64,000 bases of DNA from assembly GCA_030604405.1 (NCBI GenBank), contig JAUVVY010000009.1, forward strand, positions 1 through 64,000. Direction: 5' to 3'. The translations under genes were made by a program, and so were the position numbers. Origin of the DNA: a bacterium (GTDB lineage: Bacteria; Armatimonadota; Zipacnadia; Zipacnadales; UBA11051). The number at the start of each line of letters is the position of its first letter. Position 1 is the stretch's first letter. The notes beneath the pieces were generated by a model, which ran no database searches, had not been told where the DNA came from, and saw nothing but the letters and a program-made list of their open reading frames with translations. Shown piece by piece: positions 40,777 to 49,024 of the stretch.

Positions 40777-41799
40777 TTACATCTCATACTCGCGCCGCTT
40801 GTGCAGCAGGTACAGGAAAAACGGCCCGCCAAGCATCGAGGTGATGATGCCGATTGGTATCTCGCCACCGAGGCGCGCTCCCAGGTCGGCAAGCGTCAGC
40901 AGCACTGCTCCGGTCAGGCCGGCCGTCGGCAGCAGCCAGCGGTGATCCGGCCCCACCACCAGCCGCGTAATATGCGGGATGATCAGTCCGATGAAGCCGA
41001 TGACCCCGGACACCGCCACCGCAGCCGCGGCCAGCAGCGACGACAGCGTCAGCAGTACCAGCTTGACCTGCTCGACATTCAGCCCCAGGTAGTGCGCCTG
41101 CTCATCGCCCAGCAGCAGGACGTTGAGGTCGCGCCCGTACAAATAGACCAGTGCGCATCCCAGTAGCGCGAACGGCCAGATCATCTCTACCTTCGCCCAG
41201 TCGGCATTGTTGAGGCTCCCCATCAGCCAATAGACTACTCTGTCCATCTGCCCCTGGCCGTAGGCAATCAGGATGAACGAAGAGGCGGCCGAGGCCATCG
41301 CGCCAACCGCAATGCCGGTCAGCAGCAGCACACCCACCGGTGTCCGGCCGCCTCGTCGTGAGAGCAGATAGACCAGGGCCGTCACTGCCAGCGCACCCAC
41401 GAACGCCGACACCGTCACCGAGCTCAGGCGCCACAGCCAGAAGTTGAAGCCGAGCATGATCGCTGCGGTCGCGCCCAAGGCGCCACCTGCCGACACCCCG
41501 ATTATCGAGGGCGCCGCCATCGGGTTCTGGAAAAACGCCTGCATCACCACTCCCGCCACTGCCAGGCACGCGCCCACTAACATCCCTAAGAGCAGTCGCG
41601 GCAGGCGGATGTCACGGACGATGGTAATGTCTTGTGTTTCGATATCAGGCGCGGCTTGCTGTCCGCTGGCAAGGGTCCACATCACCCGCAGCGCCTTATG
41701 CGCCGACATCCCGGAGGTGCCGTGGGTTGAGGACAACACGAAGACCGCGAATGTCGCCACTAACAGCGCCACGACCATGATGCCGCCGCGTGTGTTCAT
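40777..41799 (-). CDS. btuC: Cobalamin/iron-siderophore ABC transporter permease (BtuC/FecCD family)
   Basis: The 340-residue protein has about ten membrane helices and the FecCD-family features, including RLPRLLLGMLVGACLAVAG near residue 68, NPMAAPSIIGVSAGGALG near 92, and a late GFIGLIIPHITRLVVGPDHR segment near 268. It forms the trans-membrane channel of a type II importer. Substrate: a cobalamin riboswitch stands at the head of this operon, so vitamin B12 or another corrinoid is most likely. Its ATG overlaps the ATPase stop by 4 bp. It is convergent with the SbcC-like gene, 6 bp away. Confidence 0.9.
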   Translation of the reverse strand: MNTRGGIMVVALLVATFAVFVLSSTHGTSGMSAHKALRVMWTLASGQQAAPDIETQDITIVRDIRLPRLLLGMLVGACLAVAGVVMQAFFQNPMAAPSIIGVSAGGALGATAAIMLGFNFWLWRLSSVTVSAFVGALAVTALVYLLSRRGGRTPVGVLLLTGIAVGAMASAASSFILIAYGQGQMDRVVYWLMGSLNNADWAKVEMIWPFALLGCALVYLYGRDLNVLLLGDEQAHYLGLNVEQVKLVLLTLSSLLAAAAVAVSGVIGFIGLIIPHITRLVVGPDHRWLLPTAGLTGAVLLTLADLGARLGGEIPIGIITSMLGGPFFLYLLHKRREYEM

Positions 41800-42602
41800 G
41801 GTCGCTCACCCTCTGCAGGCGCGGATGCGACTGTGACGCGCGGGCGTCCCGCCGGTGTGCGATCCACCAGCACCTTTGCCCCGTAAATCGCCTCAATCCG
41901 CGCGACAGTGAATATCTCCTCAGGCGAGCCGTCGGCGACCAGGCGGCCGTCCTTGAGAAGCGCAACACGGTCGAAGAACGCCGCTGTCAGGTTGAGGTCA
42001 TGCGACACGCACAGTATGGTCTTGCCGTGCTCGGCGTTGAGTTCGCGCAGCAGTTGCAGAATCTGGAGTTGGTGGTTTATGTCCAGGAAGGCCGTCGGCT
42101 CGTCGAGGAGCATTATCGGCGTCTGCTGGGCCAGACAGCGCGTGATGGTCAGCCTCTGCAGTTCGCCGGCGGAGAGTTCCGTCACCGGCCGGTCGCGTAG
42201 ATGCTCGGTATCAGTGTCGCGCATCGCGGCGGCGGCGACTTGGCGGTCCTCAGCGCTTTCGCCCTGCAGTCGGCCCAGGTGCGGAGTGCGCCCCATCATC
42301 ACATATTCCAGGACCGTAAATGAGAACAGGAGGCTGCTCATTTGTGGGACTACAGCGATGTGCCGCGCGATCTCTCGGCGAGTGTAGCTTCCCAGCGGCT
42401 TACCATACAGCAGCACCTGGCCGTTGGTAGCCGGCAGCACTCCGGCAAGCGCCCGCACCAGCGTGCTTTTGCCAGACCCGTTAGGTCCCAGCAGTGCGAT
42501 CATCTCGGCGCTGGCGACGCTCAGATCAACGCCGTGCAGCACCTGTCGCTGCTCGTAGCCGGTGACCAGATCGCGCGCCTCTAAGACTGCTTCGCCGCTC
42601 AT
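41796..42602 (-). CDS. btuD: Cobalamin ABC transporter ATP-binding protein (BtuD type)
   Basis: Start ATG 42602 is chosen: it is 13 bases past the stop of the substrate-binding gene, with a GGAG site nearby; the longer frame would overlap that gene. The 268-residue ATPase has Walker A GPNGSGKST near residue 37, Walker B IMLLDEPTAFLD near residue 165, and an ELSAGELQR signature in which the usual LSGG is LSAG. A CVSHDLN H-loop follows. It should drive import through the permease encoded next. The operon is under a cobalamin riboswitch, which fixes the substrate class better than the sequence alone. Confidence 0.9.
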   Translation of the reverse strand: MSGEAVLEARDLVTGYEQRQVLHGVDLSVASAEMIALLGPNGSGKSTLVRALAGVLPATNGQVLLYGKPLGSYTRREIARHIAVVPQMSSLLFSFTVLEYVMMGRTPHLGRLQGESAEDRQVAAAAMRDTDTEHLRDRPVTELSAGELQRLTITRCLAQQTPIMLLDEPTAFLDINHQLQILQLLRELNAEHGKTILCVSHDLNLTAAFFDRVALLKDGRLVADGSPEEIFTVARIEAIYGAKVLVDRTPAGRPRVTVASAPAEGERP

Positions 42603-42615
42603 TGGGCTCCGTTTC

Positions 42616-43680
42616 CTACTGAGGTGCATTCTCCGCACCATTTTGCGGATGCAGAAGCTCCACCATCTGCTCCAGCGCCTGCAGCAGTCGCGGGCCGGGG
42701 ATGGTTATGAGGTCATCATCAATGACGTACACGCGCCCGTCTTTGACCGCGGGAAGCTGGGCCCATGCGGGGTCTTTGCGCAACTGCGCCAGCAGCTTCT
42801 CCGGGCTGTGTGCTCGCTCATCGCCGGCGTGAGCGGACGAGAATATCAAGACCTGTGGTGAGGCCGCCAGCACCGTTTCCTTCGACACCTGGGGCCAGGG
42901 CTGGTCTGCTCCGGCGACCCTGGCCGCGATTACTTGCTCTCCGCCGGCGTCTTCAATCAGGCTGGCGATAAACGAGCCCTTGCCGGCCACAAAAAGCGGG
43001 TCCAGCGACAGCACAAACACGGTCCTGGGCCGGCCCTTTTCGGCCACCGCTACGCGTGCTCTCGCGACCGCGCCCCACCTTCGCCACTGCAGTAGAGCCA
43101 CTACATCGGCTGCCACCATGGCATTGCCGGTCAGCCGCCCGAACATCTTCATACACGAAAACACGTCCTCCAGAGTCTGCGGATCAACGGCAAGCACCTG
43201 CATGCCGAGGTCTCGCAGCTTTTGCAGCACCTCTTGCGCTGTGCCGCGCGAGGTGATAATCAAATCCGGCTGCATGCTCACTATTTTCTCATAATCGGGG
43301 GTCAGAATATCACCGATTTTCGGCTTGCGGAGCATCTCAGGCGGATAGTCTGTATATTTGTCAACCGCTGCTATGTGGCTCGCCGCGCCGATTTCACATA
43401 GCATCTCGGCGATGTTCGGCTGCATGGTTACAATGTTGAGAGCCGGCCCATCCAATTCGATATCCGACCCGTGGGCGTTGGGGAAGGTCTGTGGCCACGT
43501 CTCACCGCGTGAAGTCATCTGTGGAGCGTGTGGCGGCGGTTGGGCTGGGCCTTCTTGCGTTCTTGGCTGACAGCCGCCGATGGTGAGCATTGCCGCGGTT
43601 GTCGCCGCCAGGGCGAGCAATAGGTGGCTGCTCAGCCTTGGCGCTCTCCGTGTCGTGGGTCTGTTGAGTGGTGTGAACAT
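42616..43680 (-). CDS. btuF: Cobalamin-binding lipoprotein (BtuF type)
   Basis: The ATG at 43680 starts a signal sequence with a lipobox IGGC (LTIGGC) near residue 36, so the 354-residue protein is a substrate-binding lipoprotein; the family's usual length is about 270-320 and the extra part is a Pro-rich linker after the cysteine. Two lobes joined by a long helix follow, with segments typical of the BtuF/FhuD class: KPKIGDILTPDYEKIVSMQPDLIITS near 142-167, and PAVKDGRVYVIDDD near 323. It delivers corrinoid to the BtuC/BtuD-like transporter. It is the first gene after the cobalamin riboswitch and its attenuator. Confidence 0.9.
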   Translation of the reverse strand: MFTPLNRPTTRRAPRLSSHLLLALAATTAAMLTIGGCQPRTQEGPAQPPPHAPQMTSRGETWPQTFPNAHGSDIELDGPALNIVTMQPNIAEMLCEIGAASHIAAVDKYTDYPPEMLRKPKIGDILTPDYEKIVSMQPDLIITSRGTAQEVLQKLRDLGMQVLAVDPQTLEDVFSCMKMFGRLTGNAMVAADVVALLQWRRWGAVARARVAVAEKGRPRTVFVLSLDPLFVAGKGSFIASLIEDAGGEQVIAARVAGADQPWPQVSKETVLAASPQVLIFSSAHAGDERAHSPEKLLAQLRKDPAWAQLPAVKDGRVYVIDDDLITIPGPRLLQALEQMVELLHPQNGAENAPQ

Positions 43681-43705
43681 GACAGCGCTCTCACTGGTTG
43701 CGAAT

Positions 43706-43731
43706 AAAAAAAAGGCCGCCTCGTGGCGGCC
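43706..43731 (-). terminator. Intrinsic terminator of the cobalamin riboswitch
   Basis: On the minus strand GGCCGCC-ACGA-GGCGGCC is followed by a run of eight T. The perfect 7-bp GC-rich stem with a 4-base loop sits 25 bp before the BtuF gene and directly after the aptamer, so it is the expression platform for transcription attenuation when cobalamin is bound. Confidence 0.88.
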
Positions 43732-43740
43732 TGTGATACA

Positions 43741-43945
43741 CGCTGTTTTGCCCGCCCTCGAGGGCACATCAGGCTCGCAGGGCCGTCTCCTGGCTTCCGG
43801 ATCGTCCTAATCACCCGACCTTCCCGTGGGAGCATCCCGGTGGTCGTCGTGGGCTTTCGTACCCGGTCACAGTTGCGGGGCAGCGGCGGATTTGCACCGC
43901 CTTCCGTAGTGTCTATCAAACACTACTCTGCAAGCTTATTCAGTT
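43741..43945 (-). promoter_or_regulatory. Cobalamin riboswitch
   Basis: Read on the minus strand, the sequence has the conserved cobalamin aptamer segments in order: GGTGCAAATCCGCCGCTG then CCCCGCAACTGTGA, an ACCGGG junction, and the B12-box AAGCCAGGAGACGGCCCTGC (complement of 43777-43796). These are the core of the AdoCbl-type riboswitch family. A hairpin GTAGTGT-TTGATAGA-CACTAC lies at its 5' side. An intrinsic terminator follows, and then the BtuF/D/C-like importer genes, so binding should lower importer expression. Boundaries are approximate. Confidence 0.93.
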
Positions 43946-43952
43946 TGGGTTG

Positions 43953-43981
43953 AGTTTAGCACAGCAGCGGCGGCTTTGCAA
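43953..43981 (-). promoter_or_regulatory. Promoter of the cobalamin riboswitch-importer transcript
   Basis: On the minus strand TTGCAA (43981-43976) and TAAACT (43958-43953) are spaced by 17 bases. Transcription would start near 43946, at the 5' edge of the aptamer. It lies back to back with a plus-strand promoter at 43996-44023. Confidence 0.55.
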
Positions 43982-43995
43982 CTGCGCCGTTTCGT

Positions 43996-44023
43996 TTGAC
44001 AACGTCGGACTATGTGGTATAAT
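43996..44023 (+). promoter_or_regulatory. Near-consensus sigma-70 promoter of a short RNA
   Basis: TTGACA (43996-44001) and TATAAT (44018-44023) are both perfect and are spaced by 16 bases. It is the best promoter in the window. No coding gene follows on this strand; an intrinsic terminator comes about 50 bases downstream of the -10. Confidence 0.72.
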
Positions 44024-44029
44024 GTATTT

Positions 44030-44098
44030 GGTGATCTGAACCTCGGCTCATCCGGGTATTAGGATCCCTCCGGGCAGCGCAAGCTGCCCTTTCTTTTT
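44030..44098 (+). ncRNA. Candidate small RNA of about 70 nt
   Basis: A consensus promoter just upstream and a strong intrinsic terminator at the end bracket about 69 bases with no start codon that opens a useful frame. The short body before the terminator contains GGCTCATCCGGG and GGATCCCTCCGGG segments, with repeated CCGGG that could be loop or pairing sites. It does not match a riboswitch or common RNA family that I can recognise. It could be a trans-acting small RNA, or an antisense leader relating to the divergent cobalamin promoter or the convergent DUF3800 mRNA, whose 3' end is 3 bp past the terminator. Confidence 0.5.
44072..44098 (+). terminator. Intrinsic terminator of the short RNA
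   Basis: GGGCAGC-GCAA-GCTGCCC followed by TTTCTTTTT on the plus strand forms a perfect 7-bp stem with a GNRA-type loop and a U-tract. On the minus strand no T-run follows, so it serves the plus strand only, where the only visible transcript is the short RNA. Confidence 0.85.
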
Positions 44099-44100
44099 GG

Positions 44101-44880
44101 TCATATGCGAACGAAGCCTCTGGGGTCAGATGAGGAAGCTGCCGTGCAGAATATTGGCTGCAGCCTGTTGCAGTAGTTGTGCCCTGCCTTCTTCTTCATG
44201 TACGGATTTGGTGACAACTCCTGATAGACCAGGTATGCAGCCAGGTCCGCCGCCTGGATGAAGTATGAATGTGCCGAGTCTCGGAAATTCGGGTCCTCTA
44301 TGATTCGTTGAACTGTGAGATTTCGGGATCCGGGGCCGAACTGACGCTGGTGCGGTACTGGATTCCAGTGACGCATCTTGCGCAGAAGGACGGTCAGTTT
44401 CTTGTCATCAGTATGGTCAGGAAACAGCATTCCACGCTCGTCAGGATTGGCCGGGCCCCTGAAGTTGCGATGGGACAACGTGTTCTCGAAGCGTTGCAGC
44501 AGAGCGCGCCAAGCGATCCCAAAGACATTGTAATCCGCGGCCTTGTTGGTTTTGTCCACGATGATCGTAATGAGATTGAGGTCGGCCAGCCCGGCCAGGC
44601 AATCGGCGAACTCCCGGATGATGGCCAAGCGATCGTATTTCTTAATCGCCACCAGTTTTCCTGGCCGACTTATCAGGTCGCCAGCGTGTAGCTCGTCCCG
44701 AACGCCGAGGCCAAACTTCGACTTGATCCCGCGACGGAAATCAATCAGCGTATGGAGCGCATCCTGCCACCTGAGTTCGTGAATGACCAGCCCAGTTAGA
44801 ACGAAGTAGTCGGTGGGTGAACCGACGAGGCCACAGTCGCCGCTTTCGTCAACGTACATCACATACATGGTCCGATGCAC
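44101..44880 (-). CDS. DUF3800 domain protein
   Basis: The 259-residue protein begins with the DUF3800 signature YVDESGD within its first 14 residues, followed by a FVLTGLVIHE strand. A conserved LHAGDLIS region near residue 65 and a late DSAHSYFIQAADLAAYLVY segment near 215 complete the family. The acidic ESGD and the QAADLxA region suggest an RNase H-like nuclease fold; function is not established. The frame starts at GTG 44880, close to a GGAAGG site; ATG 44868 is an alternative. DUF3800 genes are often near mobile or defence genes, but none is seen here. Confidence 0.85.
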   Translation of the reverse strand: MHRTMYVMYVDESGDCGLVGSPTDYFVLTGLVIHELRWQDALHTLIDFRRGIKSKFGLGVRDELHAGDLISRPGKLVAIKKYDRLAIIREFADCLAGLADLNLITIIVDKTNKAADYNVFGIAWRALLQRFENTLSHRNFRGPANPDERGMLFPDHTDDKKLTVLLRKMRHWNPVPHQRQFGPGSRNLTVQRIIEDPNFRDSAHSYFIQAADLAAYLVYQELSPNPYMKKKAGHNYCNRLQPIFCTAASSSDPRGFVRI

Positions 44881-45061
44881 ACACCTTCCGTCGAAGCCGG
44901 GCAGTGTAGCTACCCAGCAAACACTGTGGCCCGTGCGCAGATTGGGGTCCCGCTACAGGGCTTCCGGCCCCACCAATAACCGCGTGGGCGGCACGGGTGG
45001 TCTCGTGAACAGGGTAGCACTTATTGCTACCGGGCACAATCCGAATTCGCAGCGAATGGAA

Positions 45062-45092
45062 GCGGCCCCCGAACCGGTTGGTTGGGGGCCGC
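45062..45092 (-). terminator. Long GC-rich hairpin after the TrpB2 gene
   Basis: GCGGCCCCC (45062-45070) pairs with GGGGGCCGC (45084-45092), with an inner AACC/GGTT stem, 37 bp beyond the stop of the TrpB2-type gene on the minus strand. There is no long T-run on either side, so it may be a weak or factor-assisted terminator, or a transcript-stabilising hairpin between TrpB2 and DUF3800 genes. Confidence 0.45.
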
Positions 45093-45128
45093 TGTAGTAA
45101 GTTTCGTTGACACTGCCATGCAGTCGGC

Positions 45129-46493
45129 CTACGCAGGCCCGGAAACCTCCGGAACGCTCTTCATTGCCTCGTCTATCTGTTCCTGCGGCAATTCGTAGTC
45201 CTCGAGCTCGCCGGTCAGGTAAGCCTCGTAGGCGGCCATGTCGAAGTGGCCGTGGCCGCTGTAGGCGATCACAATGCACTTCTCTTCGCCGGTCTCCTTG
45301 CACTTGAGGGCCTCATCAACGGTTGCTTTGATGGCGTGGGCGGTCTCCGGGGCTGGCACATGGCCTTCGCTGCGGGCCCAGGTGATTGCAGCCTCGAACA
45401 CCTCATTCTGATGGAAGGCGCGAGGCTCTATCACCTTTTGGGCAACGAGCAGAGAGACCAACGGCGCATCGCCATGGTAGCGCAGACCACCCGCATGAAT
45501 TGGCGGTGGCACGAAGGTGTGCCCCAATGTGTGCATCTTCACGAGCGGCGTCAGCTCGGCGGTGTCGCCGAAGTCGTAGCGGTACGGGGCACGGGTCAGC
45601 GTCGGGCAGGCGGTCGGCTCAGTGGCGATGATGTCAATGTCCTGGCCGTCGAGCTTATCTTTGACGAAGGGGAAGCAGAATCCGGCGAAGTTGGAGCCGC
45701 CGCCGACGCAGCCGATCAGCATATCCGGCTTCTCGCCGGCGATGGCGAGCTGCTTCTTCAACTCCAGCCCGTTGATCGTCTGGTGCAAAAGCACGTGGTT
45801 GAGCACACTTCCCAGCGAGTATTTCGTGTCGTCGTGGGTAGCGGCATCCTCGACGGCTTCGGAGATGGCGATGCCGAGGCTGCCGGGTGAATCGGGGTCC
45901 TCGGCGAGAATGGTGCGCCCGGCGTTGGTGCGGTCGCTGGGCGAGGGGATGCACTCTGCGCCCCATGTCTGCATCAGAAGGCGGCGGTACGGCTTCTGCT
46001 CATAGCTGATTCTGACCATGTAAACCAGGCACTCGATGTCAAACAGCGAGCACGCCAGCGAGAGCGCGCTTCCCCACTGTCCGGCGCCGGTCTCCGTGGC
46101 GATACGGCTGACGCCTTCCTGCTTATTGTAGTATGCCTGTGCGACGGCAGTATTCGGCTTGTGGCTGCCGGCCGGGCTGACACTCTCATTCTTGAAATAG
46201 ATGCGAGCGGGAGTACCGAGCTCCTCCTCGAGGGCGAGTGCGCGGTGCAGCGGGGTCGGTCGCCAGAGCTTGTATATCCGCATGATATCGTCCGGGATCT
46301 CGATCCACGGCTCCATGCTGACTTCCTGCATGATGAGTTCCATGGGGAACAACGGGGCGAGATCCTCAGGTCCGAGCGGCTGGCCGGTGCCGGGGTTCAA
46401 AGGCGGCATCAGCGGCGCCGGCAGGTCCGGGTTGATGTTATACCACGCCTGAGGTATCTCACTTTCCGGAAGGAATATCTTGGTGTCATCCAT
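45129..46493 (-). CDS. TrpB2-type tryptophan synthase beta-like enzyme
   Basis: An AAGGAGG site nine bases before ATG 46493 sets the start and gives 454 residues. The length and N-terminal extension before the [16 protein letters not shown] segment (near residue 78) are those of TrpB2, which is longer than TrpB1. The PLP lysine is in AGSHKPNTA near residue 109, followed by ETGAGQWG near 135. [11 protein letters not shown] near 250 is the phosphate-binding loop. TrpB2 proteins join serine or phosphoserine and indole, or act as indole-salvage enzymes. No trpA or other trp gene is close, as is common for TrpB2. Confidence 0.92.
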   Translation of the reverse strand: MDDTKIFLPESEIPQAWYNINPDLPAPLMPPLNPGTGQPLGPEDLAPLFPMELIMQEVSMEPWIEIPDDIMRIYKLWRPTPLHRALALEEELGTPARIYFKNESVSPAGSHKPNTAVAQAYYNKQEGVSRIATETGAGQWGSALSLACSLFDIECLVYMVRISYEQKPYRRLLMQTWGAECIPSPSDRTNAGRTILAEDPDSPGSLGIAISEAVEDAATHDDTKYSLGSVLNHVLLHQTINGLELKKQLAIAGEKPDMLIGCVGGGSNFAGFCFPFVKDKLDGQDIDIIATEPTACPTLTRAPYRYDFGDTAELTPLVKMHTLGHTFVPPPIHAGGLRYHGDAPLVSLLVAQKVIEPRAFHQNEVFEAAITWARSEGHVPAPETAHAIKATVDEALKCKETGEEKCIVIAYSGHGHFDMAAYEAYLTGELEDYELPQEQIDEAMKSVPEVSGPA

Positions 46494-46897
46494 TTGCACT
46501 TGCCTCCTTGGTCATTTTCGCCGTGTTCGTAACGCTGCAGCACACCCCCGGCTCATCGGCCTCTGGCTCTCCTGCCATTCTCCGCCGACTACACTCACAG
46601 CGCTTTTTACGGGCCTGATGCCCGCTAGTGGCGACAGACTACTAGAGTCTCCCGGCAGGCGTGCCGGGAGCGTATTGGTGTATAATATTAAGCAACTGGC
46701 GCCACGATGTCAACCTCACGCCGCAATAAGGGTGTGTGAGGATTGTGGGTAGGTGACAATGAGGGGGGCTGCGGCTATCGGCATGGGCGCCATCTATCAC
46801 GGCCTGCGGCAGACTGGCCGCTCCGAAAGGCAACGAGCATGGACGGCGAAATGATTGCAAGTTAGAAGGTGAGTAGTCAGGTAGGTGAAGAACAATC
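46494..46897. other. Intergenic region before the polysaccharide locus
   Basis: These 404 bp lie between divergent genes. They contain the ribosome site of the TrpB2 gene, a perfect inverted repeat at 46649-46670, and a TATAAT at 46681-46686. A 31-codon frame starting at about 46759 has no family features. Nothing else is recognised. Confidence 0.5.
46649..46686 (+). promoter_or_regulatory. Possible operator and -10 box before the heparinase-like genes
   Basis: A perfect inverted repeat CTCCCGGCA-GGCG-TGCCGGGAG (46649-46670) ends ten bases before a perfect TATAAT (46681-46686). The repeat covers the place where the -35 would lie, and no good -35 is present there, which suits a regulated promoter with a bound repressor or activator. 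The first gene begins about 210 bp downstream. Confidence 0.4.
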
Positions 46898-49015
46898 ATG
46901 TTGAGGCTTAATGTGGCAGTGATTGCATTGTGTATTGTGATCGGTGCGAGTGGGATAATGGCAGATGGGCCGCCCAAGGTCAAGGCCGAGCAGTTCATCG
47001 TGCCGACACGCGAGGATTTCTTGCGGGCGCTGAAGCTGGACACCCCGGAGCTGGCCGCTGTGAAGGCGGCGCTGGACAGGGGTGACATAGAGGCGGCGGG
47101 GAAGGCGTACATCGCCTACTTCCGTGCCAGGGAGATACATCCGCCGGTAGCGCCGAACTGGTCTGCGATGAAGCGTAACCCGGACTACAACACCTCCAGA
47201 GCGGCTTCCTGTCTGGCAGGACATCTGTGGGACGGCTACTCGGTCTATGAAGTGCCTGAGACCGGCATTGACTGGCAGAAGGCGCCGCTGAGCTGCCTGA
47301 CGCGATTTCCGGTAATGAGCCCCATTTGCTACGCGGCCCACCACACGCGGGATGCGAAGTATGCGCGCTTCATCGTGGACCACATCAAACAATACATGGG
47401 GGCCTATGCGGTCGAGGAGTTTGTGGGCAAGGATCGTCACGGCTGGCGGGGAGATTACACGCCGGCGCTTCCCTGGCACTGGTGCATGATTGACATGCGA
47501 CTGTCGAAAATGGCTGAGGCGGTGGCGCTGGTCCGCAGCTTCCCGGAGGTGACTGACGAGGAGTTGCTGCAGATTCTGCAGCGGATGTACGAGGAGACGA
47601 CGTGGCTCCGTATGTACATCAAGGCAATGGTTGACGGCCGGCACAACGGGGGCTGTAGCTGGATGGGGACAGTACTGGATGTGTGCGCGGTGCTTGATGA
47701 CTTCGCGGCGACCGACGAATGGCTCCAGTACAATGCTCAGTTGCTGGACCAGTACATTGACCAGGCTTTCTATCCCGACGGCATGTGCATAGAGCTGACG
47801 ACCGCGTATTCGTTGTCTGTGGCCCACCAGACGCAACGGATGGCGTATGCGATGCGGGAGCAGGCGGGCTTCGAGACCGCGAAACCGAAGCTGGCGGCCA
47901 TGGTCACGTGCATGACCGCTTTCGGCAAGCCCACCGGGCGGGTGCCGTCATTCGGCGACTGCTATGCCAGCTATGCTACGAGTGCGGCATATAAGCCGCT
48001 GCTGGAGTACCTCGATTTGCTCTGGGCCGCCAGGATGATCAAAGGTGAAGACGGGCTGGCGCCGCCGTTCCTGGTCTGGCCGCAGCCGGATCAGGAGCAA
48101 TGGTGCGGCTATTATGCGATGCGGAGTGATTGGACGAAGGACGCAGTCTTCATGATGATTGACGGCGGGCCCTGGGGGACCTCACACCAGCACGGCGACA
48201 AGCTGAGCTTCGTGGTGTCCGCGCACGGCGCAGACCTCATCATAGACCCGACACCGACGCGGTACCACAACAACGAGCCGGACCGGTTTCTCTCGCGCCA
48301 GAACAACGGCTTTCTGCACAACAATATCACCGTTGACGGCGTGGACGAGTACATGAACTGCCCGCGCGAGACGAAGGAGCCTCTGGAGAATACGTGGGAG
48401 CATGGAGAGCACTACTCACTGTTTGCCGGCAGCTACTCATTCGCGCCGGTCAAGGCCGTCGAGTGGCAGCGGCGGATGCTTTTCGCTGACAAGTCGTACT
48501 GGCTGCTGCAGGACGTCATCAGCGGCGAACAGGAGGCCGCTGATATCGAGCAGAACTTCCAGTTTGAGAAGGATACGGAGATCGAGTTCCGGGAGAACAT
48601 GACGGTGGCGACGGCTCCGAATGGGGCGCGGCTTGTGCTGATGCCACTGTCGGGGGAACTGAAGCCGCAACTGACAATCGGGGATAAGCAGCCGCGCACG
48701 AGTTACTGGCCTGACGGCAAGCCGAACCAGACGCTCTGGGGGATGGAGGGCGATCGCAAGAACCACGGGCGCGGCTGGACGGGCCGCTGGAGCAGGAAGC
48801 TGATGCCCGCGCCGGCGGTGACGTATGTGGGCAAGCTGAAGCTGCCTGCGATGATTACGATGGCGCTGATTCCGCTGAAGCCGGAGCAGAGCATTGATGA
48901 CCTGCCCGGGATAACGGCCCGGTCCGCTGATGCCACAACGACATGGACATTGCCGATTGCAGGAGGCTCAGTGAGCCTCACTACATCGGTAGATGGCTGC
49001 CAGGTACAGAAATAG
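46898..49015 (+). CDS. Heparinase II/III-family exported lyase
   Basis: The 705-residue protein starts with a signal peptide (about residues 1-21, ending GIMA-DGP). An alpha-helical toroid with ARFIVDH and RHNGGCSW-type segments fills the first half, as in heparinase II/III and alginate lyases. The second half opens with GTSHQHGDKLSF near residue 425, carrying the family's catalytic-region His, then VDGVDEY and WEHGEHYSLFAGSY, the beta-sandwich. Such enzymes cut uronic-acid polysaccharides by beta-elimination. It is about half identical to the gene at 49962, and both share the SRQ-x-x-GFLHN pattern. It heads a co-directional set with a transglutaminase-like gene 9 bp downstream. Confidence 0.88.
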   Translation: MLRLNVAVIALCIVIGASGIMADGPPKVKAEQFIVPTREDFLRALKLDTPELAAVKAALDRGDIEAAGKAYIAYFRAREIHPPVAPNWSAMKRNPDYNTSRAASCLAGHLWDGYSVYEVPETGIDWQKAPLSCLTRFPVMSPICYAAHHTRDAKYARFIVDHIKQYMGAYAVEEFVGKDRHGWRGDYTPALPWHWCMIDMRLSKMAEAVALVRSFPEVTDEELLQILQRMYEETTWLRMYIKAMVDGRHNGGCSWMGTVLDVCAVLDDFAATDEWLQYNAQLLDQYIDQAFYPDGMCIELTTAYSLSVAHQTQRMAYAMREQAGFETAKPKLAAMVTCMTAFGKPTGRVPSFGDCYASYATSAAYKPLLEYLDLLWAARMIKGEDGLAPPFLVWPQPDQEQWCGYYAMRSDWTKDAVFMMIDGGPWGTSHQHGDKLSFVVSAHGADLIIDPTPTRYHNNEPDRFLSRQNNGFLHNNITVDGVDEYMNCPRETKEPLENTWEHGEHYSLFAGSYSFAPVKAVEWQRRMLFADKSYWLLQDVISGEQEAADIEQNFQFEKDTEIEFRENMTVATAPNGARLVLMPLSGELKPQLTIGDKQPRTSYWPDGKPNQTLWGMEGDRKNHGRGWTGRWSRKLMPAPAVTYVGKLKLPAMITMALIPLKPEQSIDDLPGITARSADATTTWTLPIAGGSVSLTTSVDGCQVQK

Positions 49016-49024
49016 GAGGCCGGT

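Noticed and set aside
46759-46854. A 31-codon frame before the first lyase gene
   Set aside because: No convincing ribosome site or conserved feature; it might be a leader peptide but nothing supports it.
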